Origin: Nitrospirota bacterium
GTDB lineage: Bacteria > Nitrospirota_A > Leptospirillia > Leptospirillales > Leptospirillaceae
Length of the DNA stretch: 5,092 bases
Assembly (NCBI GenBank): GCA_021795275.1
Contig: JAJYPO010000166.1
Location: 1-5,092, forward strand
Reading direction: 5' to 3'
Positions 1 through 5,092 of the stretch are shown here, one piece after another. The notes beneath the pieces are model-generated. The model was not told the origin of the DNA and did no database searches. It saw only the letters and a list, made by a program, of their open reading frames with translations. Made by a program: the position numbers and the translations under genes. The number at the start of each line of letters is the position of its first letter. The first letter of the stretch is position 1.

Positions 1-432
1 GGTGATGACCGCCAGGTCGTTGATCAGGAACTTGGCCGGGAAGTTGTCTGTTCCGTCCAGAATGACATCATAGTCAGAGACAATGTCCCGGGCATTGGCC
101 GCGGTGATGGCAAAGGGATAGGTCCGGACCCTGACATCCGGGTTCAGATCCTCGATTTTCTCCTTGGCTGAAAGAACCTTGGGATGATCGAGGTCATCGG
201 TGGTGTGAATGATCTGGCGCTGGAGGTTGGAGAGGTCCACGACATCCATGTCCACGATTCCCAGTGTCCCGACACCGGCGGCCGCGAGATACAGGGCCGC
301 CGGGCTGCCGAGCCCCCCGGCTCCGATGATCAGGACCCGGGACGACAGAAGACGCTGCTGTCCCTTTCCTCCCACCTCCGGAAGGAGAATGTGGCGGGAA
401 TACCGCTCGATCCGTTCCTCGGTCAGTTCCAT
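1..432 (-). CDS. MoeB/ThiF/HesA-family sulfur-carrier adenylyltransferase, 3' end outside window
   Basis: The visible 144 residues are the N-terminal half of an E1-like enzyme that activates the C-terminal glycine of a ubiquitin-fold sulfur carrier by adenylation, so that sulfur can be added as a thiocarboxylate. Seen: the ERYSRHILLPEVG opening (residues 9-21) typical of MoeB/ThiF, the nucleotide-binding loop GAGGLGSP (37-44), the acidic DMD (61-63), the NLQRQ motif with its conserved Arg (69-73), the HPK lysine (83-85) and the DGTDNF segment (126-131) with the catalytic-type Asp129. The ATG at 432 follows the cysteine synthase stop by 8 bases, and an AGGGGG ribosome binding site overlaps that stop. 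The zinc-binding Cys pairs and any rhodanese domain would lie off the left edge, so MoeB, ThiF and MoeZ types cannot be separated. Its natural partner here is the small carrier encoded two genes upstream (inference). Confidence 0.93.
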   Translation of the reverse strand, partial: MELTEERIERYSRHILLPEVGGKGQQRLLSSRVLIIGAGGLGSPAALYLAAAGVGTLGIVDMDVVDLSNLQRQIIHTTDDLDHPKVLSAKEKIEDLNPDVRVRTYPFAITAANARDIVSDYDVILDGTDNFPAKFLINDLAVIT

Positions 433-440
433 GAAGCCCC

Positions 441-1385
441 CTAAAGAGAGAGATATTTTTCGATCGAAAAGTAGCGTTCATAGCCGTCGCAGACCACAGT
501 CACCACCCGGGAGCCCTCGGGGAGGGTCCGGGCCAGGGCCAGGGCGCCAAAGACATTGGCCCCCGAAGAAATGCCTGCCATGATCCCCTCTTCCCGGGCC
601 AGGCGTTGGGCGGTGTCGATCGCCTGACGATCGGTCACTGTCAGGACCTTCGAGATCACCGATCTGTCGAGGATCTTTGGCACGAATCCGGCTCCGATTC
701 CCTGGATCCTGTGGGGCCCCGGGGCCTTTCCGGACAGAACCGCTGAAGTTTCGGGCTCCAGGGCCCAGACGGGAAGGGCGGGATTGTTCTCCCGAAGGAA
801 CCGCCCGACTCCAGAGATCGTTCCGCCCGTGCCGACACCGGCCACAAAGCCGTCCGGAAGACCCCCGAGAGCGTCGACAATTTCCGGTCCCGTCGTCCGG
901 TAATGGGACTCGGGATTGGCCGGATTTTCAAACTGGCGGGGCATGAAGGCTCCGGGTTCTCCCTTCATGATTTCTTCGGCCCGGTCGATGGCCGCCTGCA
1001 TTCCTCCGGCAGAGGGTGTCAGTTCGACCGTCGCTCCAAGGGCCCGGAGGTGGGAGACACGCTCCTGGCTCATTCCCTCGGGCATGACGATCGTCACGGG
1101 ATGCCGGTAAAGGACCGCGATCTGGGCCAGCCCTATTCCCATATTACCACTTGTCGCCTCGACAATGCGGGCACCAGCCGGAAGAATACCCCGGTTCCGG
1201 GCATCATCGATCATGAAAAGGGCCGGCCGGTCCTTGATGCTTCCGCCAAGACTCCGCGATTCGAGCTTGACCAGAATTGTCCGGCCAAGATCAACGCTGA
1301 TCCTTGAGAGAGGCACAAGCGGCGTTCGGCCGATGAGGTCAAGAAGGGGAGAAGCCGAAGCCCCTCCCTTGTCTGAAGATGTCAC
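441..1385 (-). CDS. cysK: cysteine synthase (O-acetylserine sulfhydrylase family, PLP-dependent)
   Basis: A 314-residue fold-type II pyridoxal-phosphate enzyme that makes cysteine from an activated serine and a sulfur donor in the cytoplasm. Seen: the Schiff-base lysine in GGSIKDRPA (Lys51), the substrate loop TSGNMG (79-83 plus flank; most relatives have TSGNTG), the phosphate-binding loop GTGGT (185-189), and SSGAN (273-277), whose second Ser normally contacts the pyridine nitrogen. KDRPA and NPANPESHY resemble CysM-type enzymes. The loop PGPHRIQGIGAGFVP (222-236) is the CysK signature, and the Arg used by M. tuberculosis CysM to bind O-phosphoserine is not evident. I therefore infer O-acetylserine as the acceptor substrate. 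The start is GTG at 1385 with AAGGA nine bases upstream; no better in-frame start is visible. The gene lies between a sulfur carrier gene (41-base gap) and an adenylyltransferase gene (8-base gap), suggesting the sulfur may arrive as a carrier thiocarboxylate. CysM is an equally defensible name. Confidence 0.93.
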   Translation of the reverse strand: MTSSDKGGASASPLLDLIGRTPLVPLSRISVDLGRTILVKLESRSLGGSIKDRPALFMIDDARNRGILPAGARIVEATSGNMGIGLAQIAVLYRHPVTIVMPEGMSQERVSHLRALGATVELTPSAGGMQAAIDRAEEIMKGEPGAFMPRQFENPANPESHYRTTGPEIVDALGGLPDGFVAGVGTGGTISGVGRFLRENNPALPVWALEPETSAVLSGKAPGPHRIQGIGAGFVPKILDRSVISKVLTVTDRQAIDTAQRLAREEGIMAGISSGANVFGALALARTLPEGSRVVTVVCDGYERYFSIEKYLSL

Positions 1386-1412
1386 GCGGACTGATCCTTG
1401 GAGGATGAGGGT

Positions 1413-1433
1413 GACCCGACCAAAGGTCAGGTC
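1413..1433 (-). other. 9-bp RNA hairpin at the carrier/cysteine synthase gene junction
   Basis: On the minus strand, GACCTGACC and GGTCGGGTC are complementary over nine pairs, including one U-G wobble, around a three-base UUU loop. The stem contains the last codon and the TGA stop of the sulfur carrier gene. No T-run follows, so it is not an ordinary intrinsic terminator. It could slow exonucleases or tune expression of the next gene, but no function can be shown from sequence alone. Confidence 0.5.
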
Positions 1434-1633
1434 CCTCCCCCTCCCATGAAAAAGAGGATTTCCAGTTCATCCCCCCCCGACAGGACGGTCCCGTCGAGAT
1501 CGGATTTTTCCAGAATTTTCCCGTTATGTTCGACCGACACCAGGGCCGGATCCAGCTCCTTTGCCTCGAGTACTGAGCCGACGGTGCTCCCGTCGGCGAT
1601 CGATTCGGCCTTTCCGTTGACTCTGATCTCCAT
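1427..1633 (-). CDS. ThiS/MoaD-family ubiquitin-like sulfur carrier with C-terminal GGGGT
   Basis: A 68-residue beta-grasp protein. Family members carry sulfur as a thiocarboxylate on a C-terminal glycine, after adenylation by a MoeB/ThiF enzyme. Seen: the first strand MEIRVNGK, a central VSVEHNGKIL (32-41), and the ThiS-like end LSGGDELEILFFMGGGG (51-67), followed by one extra Thr and the stop. Active carriers end in Gly-Gly, so Thr68 would have to be removed, as happens with HcyS-Ala and QbsE. The ATG at 1633 is chosen over a longer reading from 1660 because AGGAG (minus strand, 1639-1643) lies five bases upstream and the longer version would overlap ahcY. No thiazole synthase (ThiG) gene is in the window, so thiamine synthesis is not supported by context. 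The neighbouring cysteine synthase and adenylyltransferase genes suggest a CysO-like role (inference). Annotation as ThiS or MoaD is possible. Confidence 0.88.
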   Translation of the reverse strand: MEIRVNGKAESIADGSTVGSVLEAKELDPALVSVEHNGKILEKSDLDGTVLSGGDELEILFFMGGGGT

Positions 1634-1638
1634 GCGGA

Positions 1639-1643
1639 CTCCT
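1639..1643 (-). promoter_or_regulatory. ribosome binding site deciding the sulfur carrier start
   Basis: AGGAG on the minus strand overlaps the TAG stop of ahcY and sits five bases before the ATG at 1633. It supports the 68-residue start over the upstream ATG at 1660, and it implies tight translational coupling with ahcY. Confidence 0.75.
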
Positions 1644-2898
1644 AGGTTCCCTGCTCCCATGACGCCAGGTATCGCTCCTGTTCGGGCGTCAGGGTGTCGA
1701 TTCCGATCCCGAGGGCTGACAGCTTCCTCCGGGCGATCTCCCGGTCGACATCCTTGGGAATGGTCAAAACATCCTTGGGAAGGGTCCTGGCATGCTTGAC
1801 GATGTACTCCGCTCCAAGAGCCTGGTTGGCGAAGCTCATATCCATCACCTGGGCGGGATGGCCTTCTGCGGAGGCCAGATTGATGAGACGCCCTTCTCCC
1901 AGGAGCATGATCCGGCGACCGTCCTTCATGACATACTCTTCAACGAAGTCCCGGAGGGGATTCTTCTTGACTGCCAGCTTCTCGAGAGCCGGGATGTCGA
2001 TTTCGGCGTTGAAATGGCCGGAGTTGCAGACGATGGCCCCGTCCTTCATCACCTTGAAGGACTCTTTGGCGATCACGTTGATATCCCCCGTGACAGTAAT
2101 GAAAAAATCTCCTACTTTGGCCGCTTCGCGGATCGGCATCACTCCGAATCCGTCCATGGCCGCCTCGAGACCCTTGATCGGATCGATCTCGGTCACGACC
2201 ACCTTCGCACCCATGCCGGAGGCGCGGCGTGCGATCCCGCTACCACACCATCCGTAGCCGCACACGACGACCGTCGAACCGGCAAAGAGGCGGTTAGTGG
2301 CCCGCATGATTCCATCGAGCGTCGACTGGCCTGTGCCGTACCGGTTGTCGAAGAGATGCTTGGTTTCGGAATCGTTGACCGCGACGATGGGATACCCGAG
2401 GACCTTGTTCTTGGCCATGGCCTTGAGCCGGATGACCCCGGTCGTGGTTTCCTCGGTTCCCCCGATGACGTGGGGAAGAAGCGACTTGAGATCCGAGTGG
2501 AGCATCGAGACAAGATCGGCCCCGTCGTCCATCGTGATCTGTGGCTTTGTCTCGAGGACCGCCCGGATGTGGCTGTAATAGGTGTCGTGATCCTCTCCCT
2601 TGATGGCGAAGACAGGGATGCCGTCATTGACGACCAGGGAGGCGGCGACATCATCCTGGGTCGACAGGGGGTTGGAGGCGCAGAGCAGGACATCGGCTCC
2701 GCCTGCCTTGAGAGTCTTCATCAGGTTGGCCGTTTCGCTGGTCACATGGAGACAGGCAGCCACCTTTACGCCCTTGAGGGGCTTCGATTTCGCAAAATCC
2801 TTGGCGATATCTGCCAGGACGGGCATGTCCCGCCCGGCCCATTCGATCCGGGCGGCACCCATGGCCGCCAGTTTCTTGTCCTTGATGTCACACTTCAT
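1642..2898 (-). CDS. ahcY: adenosylhomocysteinase (S-adenosylhomocysteine hydrolase), short archaeal/Thermotoga-like form
   Basis: A 418-residue NAD-dependent cytoplasmic enzyme that reversibly splits S-adenosylhomocysteine into homocysteine and adenosine, relieving product inhibition of methyltransferases. Seen: CLHVTSETA (49-57) with the conserved His51, [10 protein letters not shown] (146-155) with the paired Glu, [13 protein letters not shown] (173-185) with the substrate/NAD-site Lys180, Asp184 and Asn185, the Rossmann loop GYGWCGSG (214-221), CNSGHF (291-296), and [11 protein letters not shown] (338-348). It is shorter than the roughly 470-residue proteobacterial form. It ends at [11 protein letters not shown], without the KPxxYRY tail that in human-type enzymes reaches into the neighbouring subunit's NAD site. 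The ATG at 2898 has GGGAG six bases upstream. It sits 40 bases after metK and abuts the sulfur carrier gene, consistent with co-transcription. Some archaeal relatives prefer S-inosylhomocysteine, so the exact substrate is not certain. Confidence 0.95.
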   Translation of the reverse strand: MKCDIKDKKLAAMGAARIEWAGRDMPVLADIAKDFAKSKPLKGVKVAACLHVTSETANLMKTLKAGGADVLLCASNPLSTQDDVAASLVVNDGIPVFAIKGEDHDTYYSHIRAVLETKPQITMDDGADLVSMLHSDLKSLLPHVIGGTEETTTGVIRLKAMAKNKVLGYPIVAVNDSETKHLFDNRYGTGQSTLDGIMRATNRLFAGSTVVVCGYGWCGSGIARRASGMGAKVVVTEIDPIKGLEAAMDGFGVMPIREAAKVGDFFITVTGDINVIAKESFKVMKDGAIVCNSGHFNAEIDIPALEKLAVKKNPLRDFVEEYVMKDGRRIMLLGEGRLINLASAEGHPAQVMDMSFANQALGAEYIVKHARTLPKDVLTIPKDVDREIARRKLSALGIGIDTLTPEQERYLASWEQGT

Positions 2899-2938
2899 TC
2901 AAAGCTCCCGTCTGTTCATGAATGTTGGATTGATGTGA

Positions 2939-4096
2939 TCAGGCCAGCCGTTCGGTTTCCCGTCTGAGGCTTTCGGCCATATCGAGTTTTTCCCAGGTAA
3001 AATCCTCCTCGCTACGTCCGAAGTGGCCATAGGAGGCGGTCTTGCGATAGATCGGACGCCGAAGCTTCAGGTGATCGATGATCCCCTTGGGGGTCAAAGG
3101 AAAGAGCTCCCGGACCACCGTTTCGATGAGCCGCTCGGAAACCGGCGAGGTCTGGTAGGTGTTCACATGCACGGAAACGGGATCGGCCACTCCGATCGCG
3201 TATGCGATCTGGACTTCGCACCTTTTGGCGAGACCTGCACCGACAATGTTTTTCGCGACGTAGCGCGCCATGTAGCACGCCGAACGGTCGACCTTGGTGG
3301 GATCCTTTCCCGAAAACGCCCCTCCCCCATGCCGTCCGGCACCGCCATAGGTATCGACGATAATCTTGCGACCGGTCAAACCGGCATCCCCATGGGGACC
3401 TCCGGTCACGAAGCGGCCGGTGGGGTTGATATGAAAGGTCACGGGACGGCCTCCCAGGAGGTTCTCCGGAAGAACGGGCCGGACCACCTTTTCGATGACA
3501 TCGCTGTAGATCTGCTCCTGGGTAATTTCGGGAGCATGCTGGGTCGAGACCACGATCGTGTCGATCGCGACCGGAAGATCCCCATCGTATTCAAGTGTCA
3601 CCTGGGCCTTGCCGTCAGGGCGAAGATAGGGAAGAACGCCCGATTTTCTGAGATGGGAGAGTTGTCGGGTCAGGCGATGAGCCAGAAGGATCGGCATCGG
3701 CATGAGTTCTTCAGTTTCATCAACGGCCATGCCGAACATGAGGCCCTGGTCTCCGGCGCCGCCGGTATCCACCCCCATGGAGATGTCGGGGGATTGGGAA
3801 TGAATGGTCGTCATCACGGCACAGGTCTTGTAGTCGAACCCCGTGGCGGAGTCCGTATATCCGATATCCTTGACGACCTCCCGGGCCACTTCGTCAAATT
3901 GAACGTTGTGGCGTGCCGTGATCTCCCCGGCCAACAGGACAAGTCCGGTGGTTGTCAGGGTCTCGCAGGCCACCCGGCCCATGGGATCCTGGGAGAGAAT
4001 CGCGTCGAGAATGCCGTCGGAAATCTGGTCGCACATCTTATCCGGATGCCCTTCGGTAACGGACTCCGAGGTAAACAGGTAGTGGCTCTTGGCCAT
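2939..4096 (-). CDS. metK: S-adenosylmethionine synthetase (methionine adenosyltransferase)
   Basis: A 385-residue cytoplasmic enzyme making SAM from methionine and ATP, with release of phosphate and pyrophosphate. Its length is normal for bacterial MetK. Seen: [13 protein letters not shown] (8-20) with the ATP-site His17 and metal-binding Asp19, [11 protein letters not shown] (112-122), the flexible-loop and methionine-site region around 95-110, [13 protein letters not shown] (222-234), and the phosphate-binding [16 protein letters not shown] (257-272). SYGHFGR near the C-terminus is also typical. The ATG at 4096 is preferred to one at 4138: it follows AGGAGG with five-base spacing and gives the family start [13 protein letters not shown], whereas the extra 14 residues of the longer reading would be encoded by the terminator hairpin. 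It is the first gene of the leftward operon and lies behind a SAM-II-like leader, so feedback control by SAM is expected. Confidence 0.97.
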   Translation of the reverse strand: MAKSHYLFTSESVTEGHPDKMCDQISDGILDAILSQDPMGRVACETLTTTGLVLLAGEITARHNVQFDEVAREVVKDIGYTDSATGFDYKTCAVMTTIHSQSPDISMGVDTGGAGDQGLMFGMAVDETEELMPMPILLAHRLTRQLSHLRKSGVLPYLRPDGKAQVTLEYDGDLPVAIDTIVVSTQHAPEITQEQIYSDVIEKVVRPVLPENLLGGRPVTFHINPTGRFVTGGPHGDAGLTGRKIIVDTYGGAGRHGGGAFSGKDPTKVDRSACYMARYVAKNIVGAGLAKRCEVQIAYAIGVADPVSVHVNTYQTSPVSERLIETVVRELFPLTPKGIIDHLKLRRPIYRKTASYGHFGRSEEDFTWEKLDMAESLRRETERLA

Positions 4097-4101
4097 CAAA
4101 T

Positions 4102-4107
4102 CCTCCT
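4102..4107 (-). promoter_or_regulatory. metK: ribosome binding site deciding the metK start
   Basis: AGGAGG on the minus strand is a full Shine-Dalgarno match five bases before ATG 4096. It lies downstream of the terminator hairpin and T-run. Leader control is therefore more likely by termination than by hiding this site. Confidence 0.85.
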
Positions 4108-4118
4108 GGATTGAAGAC

Positions 4119-4152
4119 AAAAAAAAACCCAGTGCCATTCAGCACAGGGTTT
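4119..4152 (-). terminator. intrinsic terminator in the metK leader (attenuator)
   Basis: On the minus strand, AAACCC pairs with GGGTTT, then one T-T mismatch, then GTGC pairs with GCAC around a six-base loop. Nine T follow in all (three of them in the stem). This is a standard Rho-independent terminator placed between the promoter and the metK ribosome binding site, so by default it would end transcription before the operon. Competing pairings are visible. AGTGC inside the aptamer (4184-4188) is complementary to GCACT of the terminator (4131-4135). GTCCAG (4173-4178) can pair with CTGGGT (4127-4132). CAGG just after the aptamer can pair with CCTG of the 5' arm. Any of these could act as an antiterminator. 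Confidence 0.82.
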
Positions 4153-4174
4153 ATCGAATATATCGAGTATTCCT

Positions 4175-4230
4175 GGACTTTTAGCACTTTTTTTTAAGGT
4201 GGTTGCAATAGTCTCAAATCACTCCACCAG
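4175..4230 (-). ncRNA. SAM-II-like riboswitch aptamer upstream of metK
   Basis: The minus-strand leader carries the parts of the SAM-II (metA-type) aptamer in order. A P1 arm GGTGG (4224-4228) pairs with CCACC (4198-4202). The loop opens with GTGATTTG and closes with ATTGCA. An A-rich linker then leads to GCTAAAAG near the 3' end. From GATTT to GCA the loop is 17 bases, the same as in the SAM-II structure I recall. The 3' tail AGTC (4176-4179) is complementary to GACT in the loop, giving the H-type pseudoknot with different bases from the reference CC/GG pairs. The U-rich loop start and the CUAAA tail are the known SAM contacts of the class. P1 is slightly irregular: AGT lies between the arm and GATTT, or a two-base bulge is needed. 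The class assignment is from memory of the motif; SAM-V is the nearest alternative. Confidence 0.8.
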
Positions 4231-4244
4231 AGAGATTGATTCAA

Positions 4245-4273
4245 ATACTAACGCGGGGTCAGGTTGGTGTCAA
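4245..4273 (-). promoter_or_regulatory. sigma70-type promoter of the metK operon
   Basis: On the minus strand a perfect -35 TTGACA (4268-4273) is followed after exactly 17 bases by TAGTAT (4245-4250). Transcription would start near 4238, a few bases before the riboswitch P1 arm, giving a leader of about 140 bases. The agreement of promoter, aptamer and terminator spacing supports all three. Confidence 0.72.
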
Positions 4274-4310
4274 TGTTTTTTTCGAACCGATTTCCGAAGA
4301 CCCGGCACTA

Positions 4311-4339
4311 TTGAATCCTGCCCGCCTATCTGTTAGGAT
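4311..4339 (+). promoter_or_regulatory. promoter of the tRNA-Ala gene
   Basis: TTGAAT (4311-4316) and TAGGAT (4334-4339) are separated by 17 bases, with a TGT just before the -10 that fits an extended -10 element. The start of transcription would fall near 4346, about 30 bases before the tRNA. It is divergent from the metK promoter, with the two -35 boxes about 37 bases apart. Confidence 0.6.
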
Positions 4340-4375
4340 GACTTCTGCCGGTGTTCACCGGCGACCAAACACGAA

Positions 4376-4451
4376 GGGGCTGTGGCGCAGTTGGGAGCGC
4401 GCAAGACTGGCAGTCTTGAGGTCACGGGTTCGACCCCCGTCAGCTCCACCA
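4376..4451 (+). tRNA. tRNA-Ala, anticodon GGC
   Basis: A complete 76-base tRNA, including an encoded CCA end (4449-4451). Seen: acceptor arms GGGGCTG and CAGCTCC, which contain the G3-U70 wobble pair that marks alanine tRNAs; a D arm GCGC/GCGC; an anticodon arm CAAGA/TCTTG around the loop CTGGCAG, placing GGC at the anticodon; and a T arm ACGGG/CCCGT with the TTCGACC loop. It reads GCC codons and, by wobble, GCU. The discriminator base is A. No clear hairpin terminator follows, only a short T-run directly after the CCA. Confidence 0.97.
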
Positions 4452-4775
4452 TTTTTCGCAAGAACTTAAGAAAATCTATTTTATCCCAAGAAACGCCATA
4501 GTCATCATATGGTCATCACGAGAAAGAAAAACTCCCCCCCTCTTTGATTTGACCTGATACTGGAACCGAGGCCCCCCCGGCCCGGTTTTCGGTCACTCGG
4601 TCCCGTTACTTCCGAGCCCCCCTTTGCGGAGCGTGTCGCGGACGCCTCCTGACCCCTTTGTATCCCACCGAAGGAAAATGGCAGGATCTTCCTCATCAGA
4701 TCCTCTTGACCGTGCCGCGGCTCATGATAGAAGGATTTCGTTATCCGGAACACAAAACAACCACGGGAAGGGGAG
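4452..4775 (+). other. intergenic stretch without a supported gene; C-runs and short repeats
   Basis: I see no credible gene here on either strand. It begins T-rich after the tRNA, then has the direct repeat GTCATCA (4501-4507 and 4512-4518), three C-runs of six or seven bases (4534-4540, 4572-4578, 4617-4622), and a repeated CCGAG plus C-run at 4566-4578 and 4612-4622. CTCGG at 4596-4600 can pair with either CCGAG copy, giving two mutually exclusive small hairpins. The right part may be the eroded 5' end of the adjacent transposase, but I could not align it. Confidence 0.5.
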
Positions 4776-5092
4776 ATGGAAGAGAAGAGAGTCGGAAGGG
4801 CACGAAAACACCTGACGGGATCCCAACGGGTGAAAGATTGGCGCCTCCGGCACCTCCGGGAATATCACAGGACAGAGGTCCTGCTCCGTGAGGATGATGT
4901 GGTCAGGATGGAAGCCATGGCCCGCAGTGAAAACCGGCATACGCTGGAAGGCCGTATCGAAGTCGACGATGCCTATCTTGGCGGAGAACATACAGGAGAC
5001 CCTCGAATCCTGGGGACAGGCATTCCTGGCTCCGGGGAGCACCGTCATATCGGATTTTTCTGGCCAGCTTTACCGCCCTTTCCCTGCTGGCT
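4776..5092 (+). pseudogene. degenerate IS1595-family transposase, internally deleted and frameshifted, runs off right edge
   Basis: A plus-strand frame open from 4776 to the window end encodes LEGRIEVDDAYLGGEHTGD (from 4944), the first catalytic-Asp region of IS1595-type DDE transposases, in which ISXO2-like domains have a DDAYLGGE motif. Just upstream, residues like LREYHRTEVLL and MEAMARSENR fit the region before it. After HTGD the similarity moves to another frame (from 5002) as SWGQAFLAPGSTVISD, which resembles the later segment around the second catalytic Asp. It then moves to a third frame (from about 5054) as FLASFTALSLLA. About 40 codons normally between these blocks are absent. The N-terminal zinc ribbon is not recognisable either. 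I read this as a dead insertion-sequence remnant; the family call is from motif memory. The ATG at 4776 is nominal, and no terminal inverted repeats could be identified. Confidence 0.75.

Noticed and set aside
1427..1660. Nine-residue N-terminal extension of the sulfur carrier
   Set aside because: It would overlap ahcY and lacks a well-placed ribosome binding site, whereas ATG 1633 has AGGAG five bases upstream and gives the usual strand-one start.
1792..2967. Long open frame of 391 codons on the plus strand
   Set aside because: It is antisense to ahcY, whose motifs are unmistakable. The plus-strand translation has no recognisable domain and reflects GC-rich codon bias.
3023..4114. Long open frame of 363 codons on the plus strand
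   Set aside because: It is antisense to metK and rich in Gly, His and Asp as expected of a mirror frame, with no family resemblance.
4097..4138. Upstream ATG at 4138 as the metK start
   Set aside because: The extra 14 residues would be encoded by the terminator hairpin, while ATG 4096 has an ideal ribosome binding site and gives the family N-terminus.
4119..4152. Terminator acting on plus-strand transcription
   Set aside because: The T-run follows the hairpin only on the minus strand; on the plus strand just three T (part of the stem) follow.
4175..4240. SAM-I (S-box) or SAM-III (SMK box) riboswitch
   Set aside because: The leader is too short for SAM-I and has no four-way junction or kink-turn pattern. 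SAM-III would need pairing with the Shine-Dalgarno site, which is not seen.
4236..4469. Plus-strand open frame of 77 codons
   Set aside because: It crosses the tRNA-Ala gene and its promoter and has no ribosome binding site or known similarity.
4505..4753. Minus-strand open frame of 82 codons as a small gene
   Set aside because: Low-complexity Gly/Arg/Ser translation from the C-run region, with no convincing start signal and no domain.
4722..5048. Minus-strand open frame of 108 codons
   Set aside because: It is antisense to the transposase remnant, which explains the sequence through the DDAYLGGE motif on the plus strand.

Overview
The window comes from a moderately GC-rich bacterium. Most of it (about 1-4240) is one leftward operon for S-adenosylmethionine (SAM) turnover and sulfur transfer. 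A divergent tRNA gene and a decayed transposase lie to the right. The phylum is uncertain. The S-adenosylhomocysteine hydrolase is the short, archaeal/Thermotoga-like form, not the roughly 470-residue form common in Proteobacteria. Together with the gene content this would fit a deep-branching group such as Nitrospirota (Leptospirillum-like), but that is a weak inference from memory.

Layout, right to left on the minus strand: a sigma70-type promoter (4245-4273), a SAM-II-like riboswitch aptamer (about 4175-4230), an intrinsic terminator hairpin (4119-4152), metK (2939-4096), ahcY (1642-2898), a ThiS/MoaD-type sulfur carrier gene (1427-1633), a cysteine synthase gene (441-1385), and the 5' part of a MoeB/ThiF-type adenylyltransferase gene (1-432, running off the left edge). 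Gaps are 8 to 41 bases and three starts are clearly set by their ribosome binding sites, so this reads as a single transcript.

How the genes fit together: MetK makes SAM. AhcY hydrolyses the S-adenosylhomocysteine left after methyl transfer, returning homocysteine and adenosine. The carrier protein, the adenylyltransferase and the cysteine synthase together resemble protein-thiocarboxylate cysteine synthesis (the CysO/CysM/Mec system of Mycobacterium tuberculosis, and the related Wolinella HcyS methionine route). The carrier ends in four glycines plus one extra threonine. That predicts a trimming step by a JAMM-type peptidase, which may be encoded just left of the window. The leader suggests that SAM shuts off the whole set by premature termination.

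On the plus strand a promoter (4311-4339) drives tRNA-Ala(GGC) at 4376-4451. Bases 4452-4775 hold no gene I can support, only C-rich repeats. From about 4776 to the right edge is a broken IS1595-family transposase with an internal deletion and at least two frame changes.
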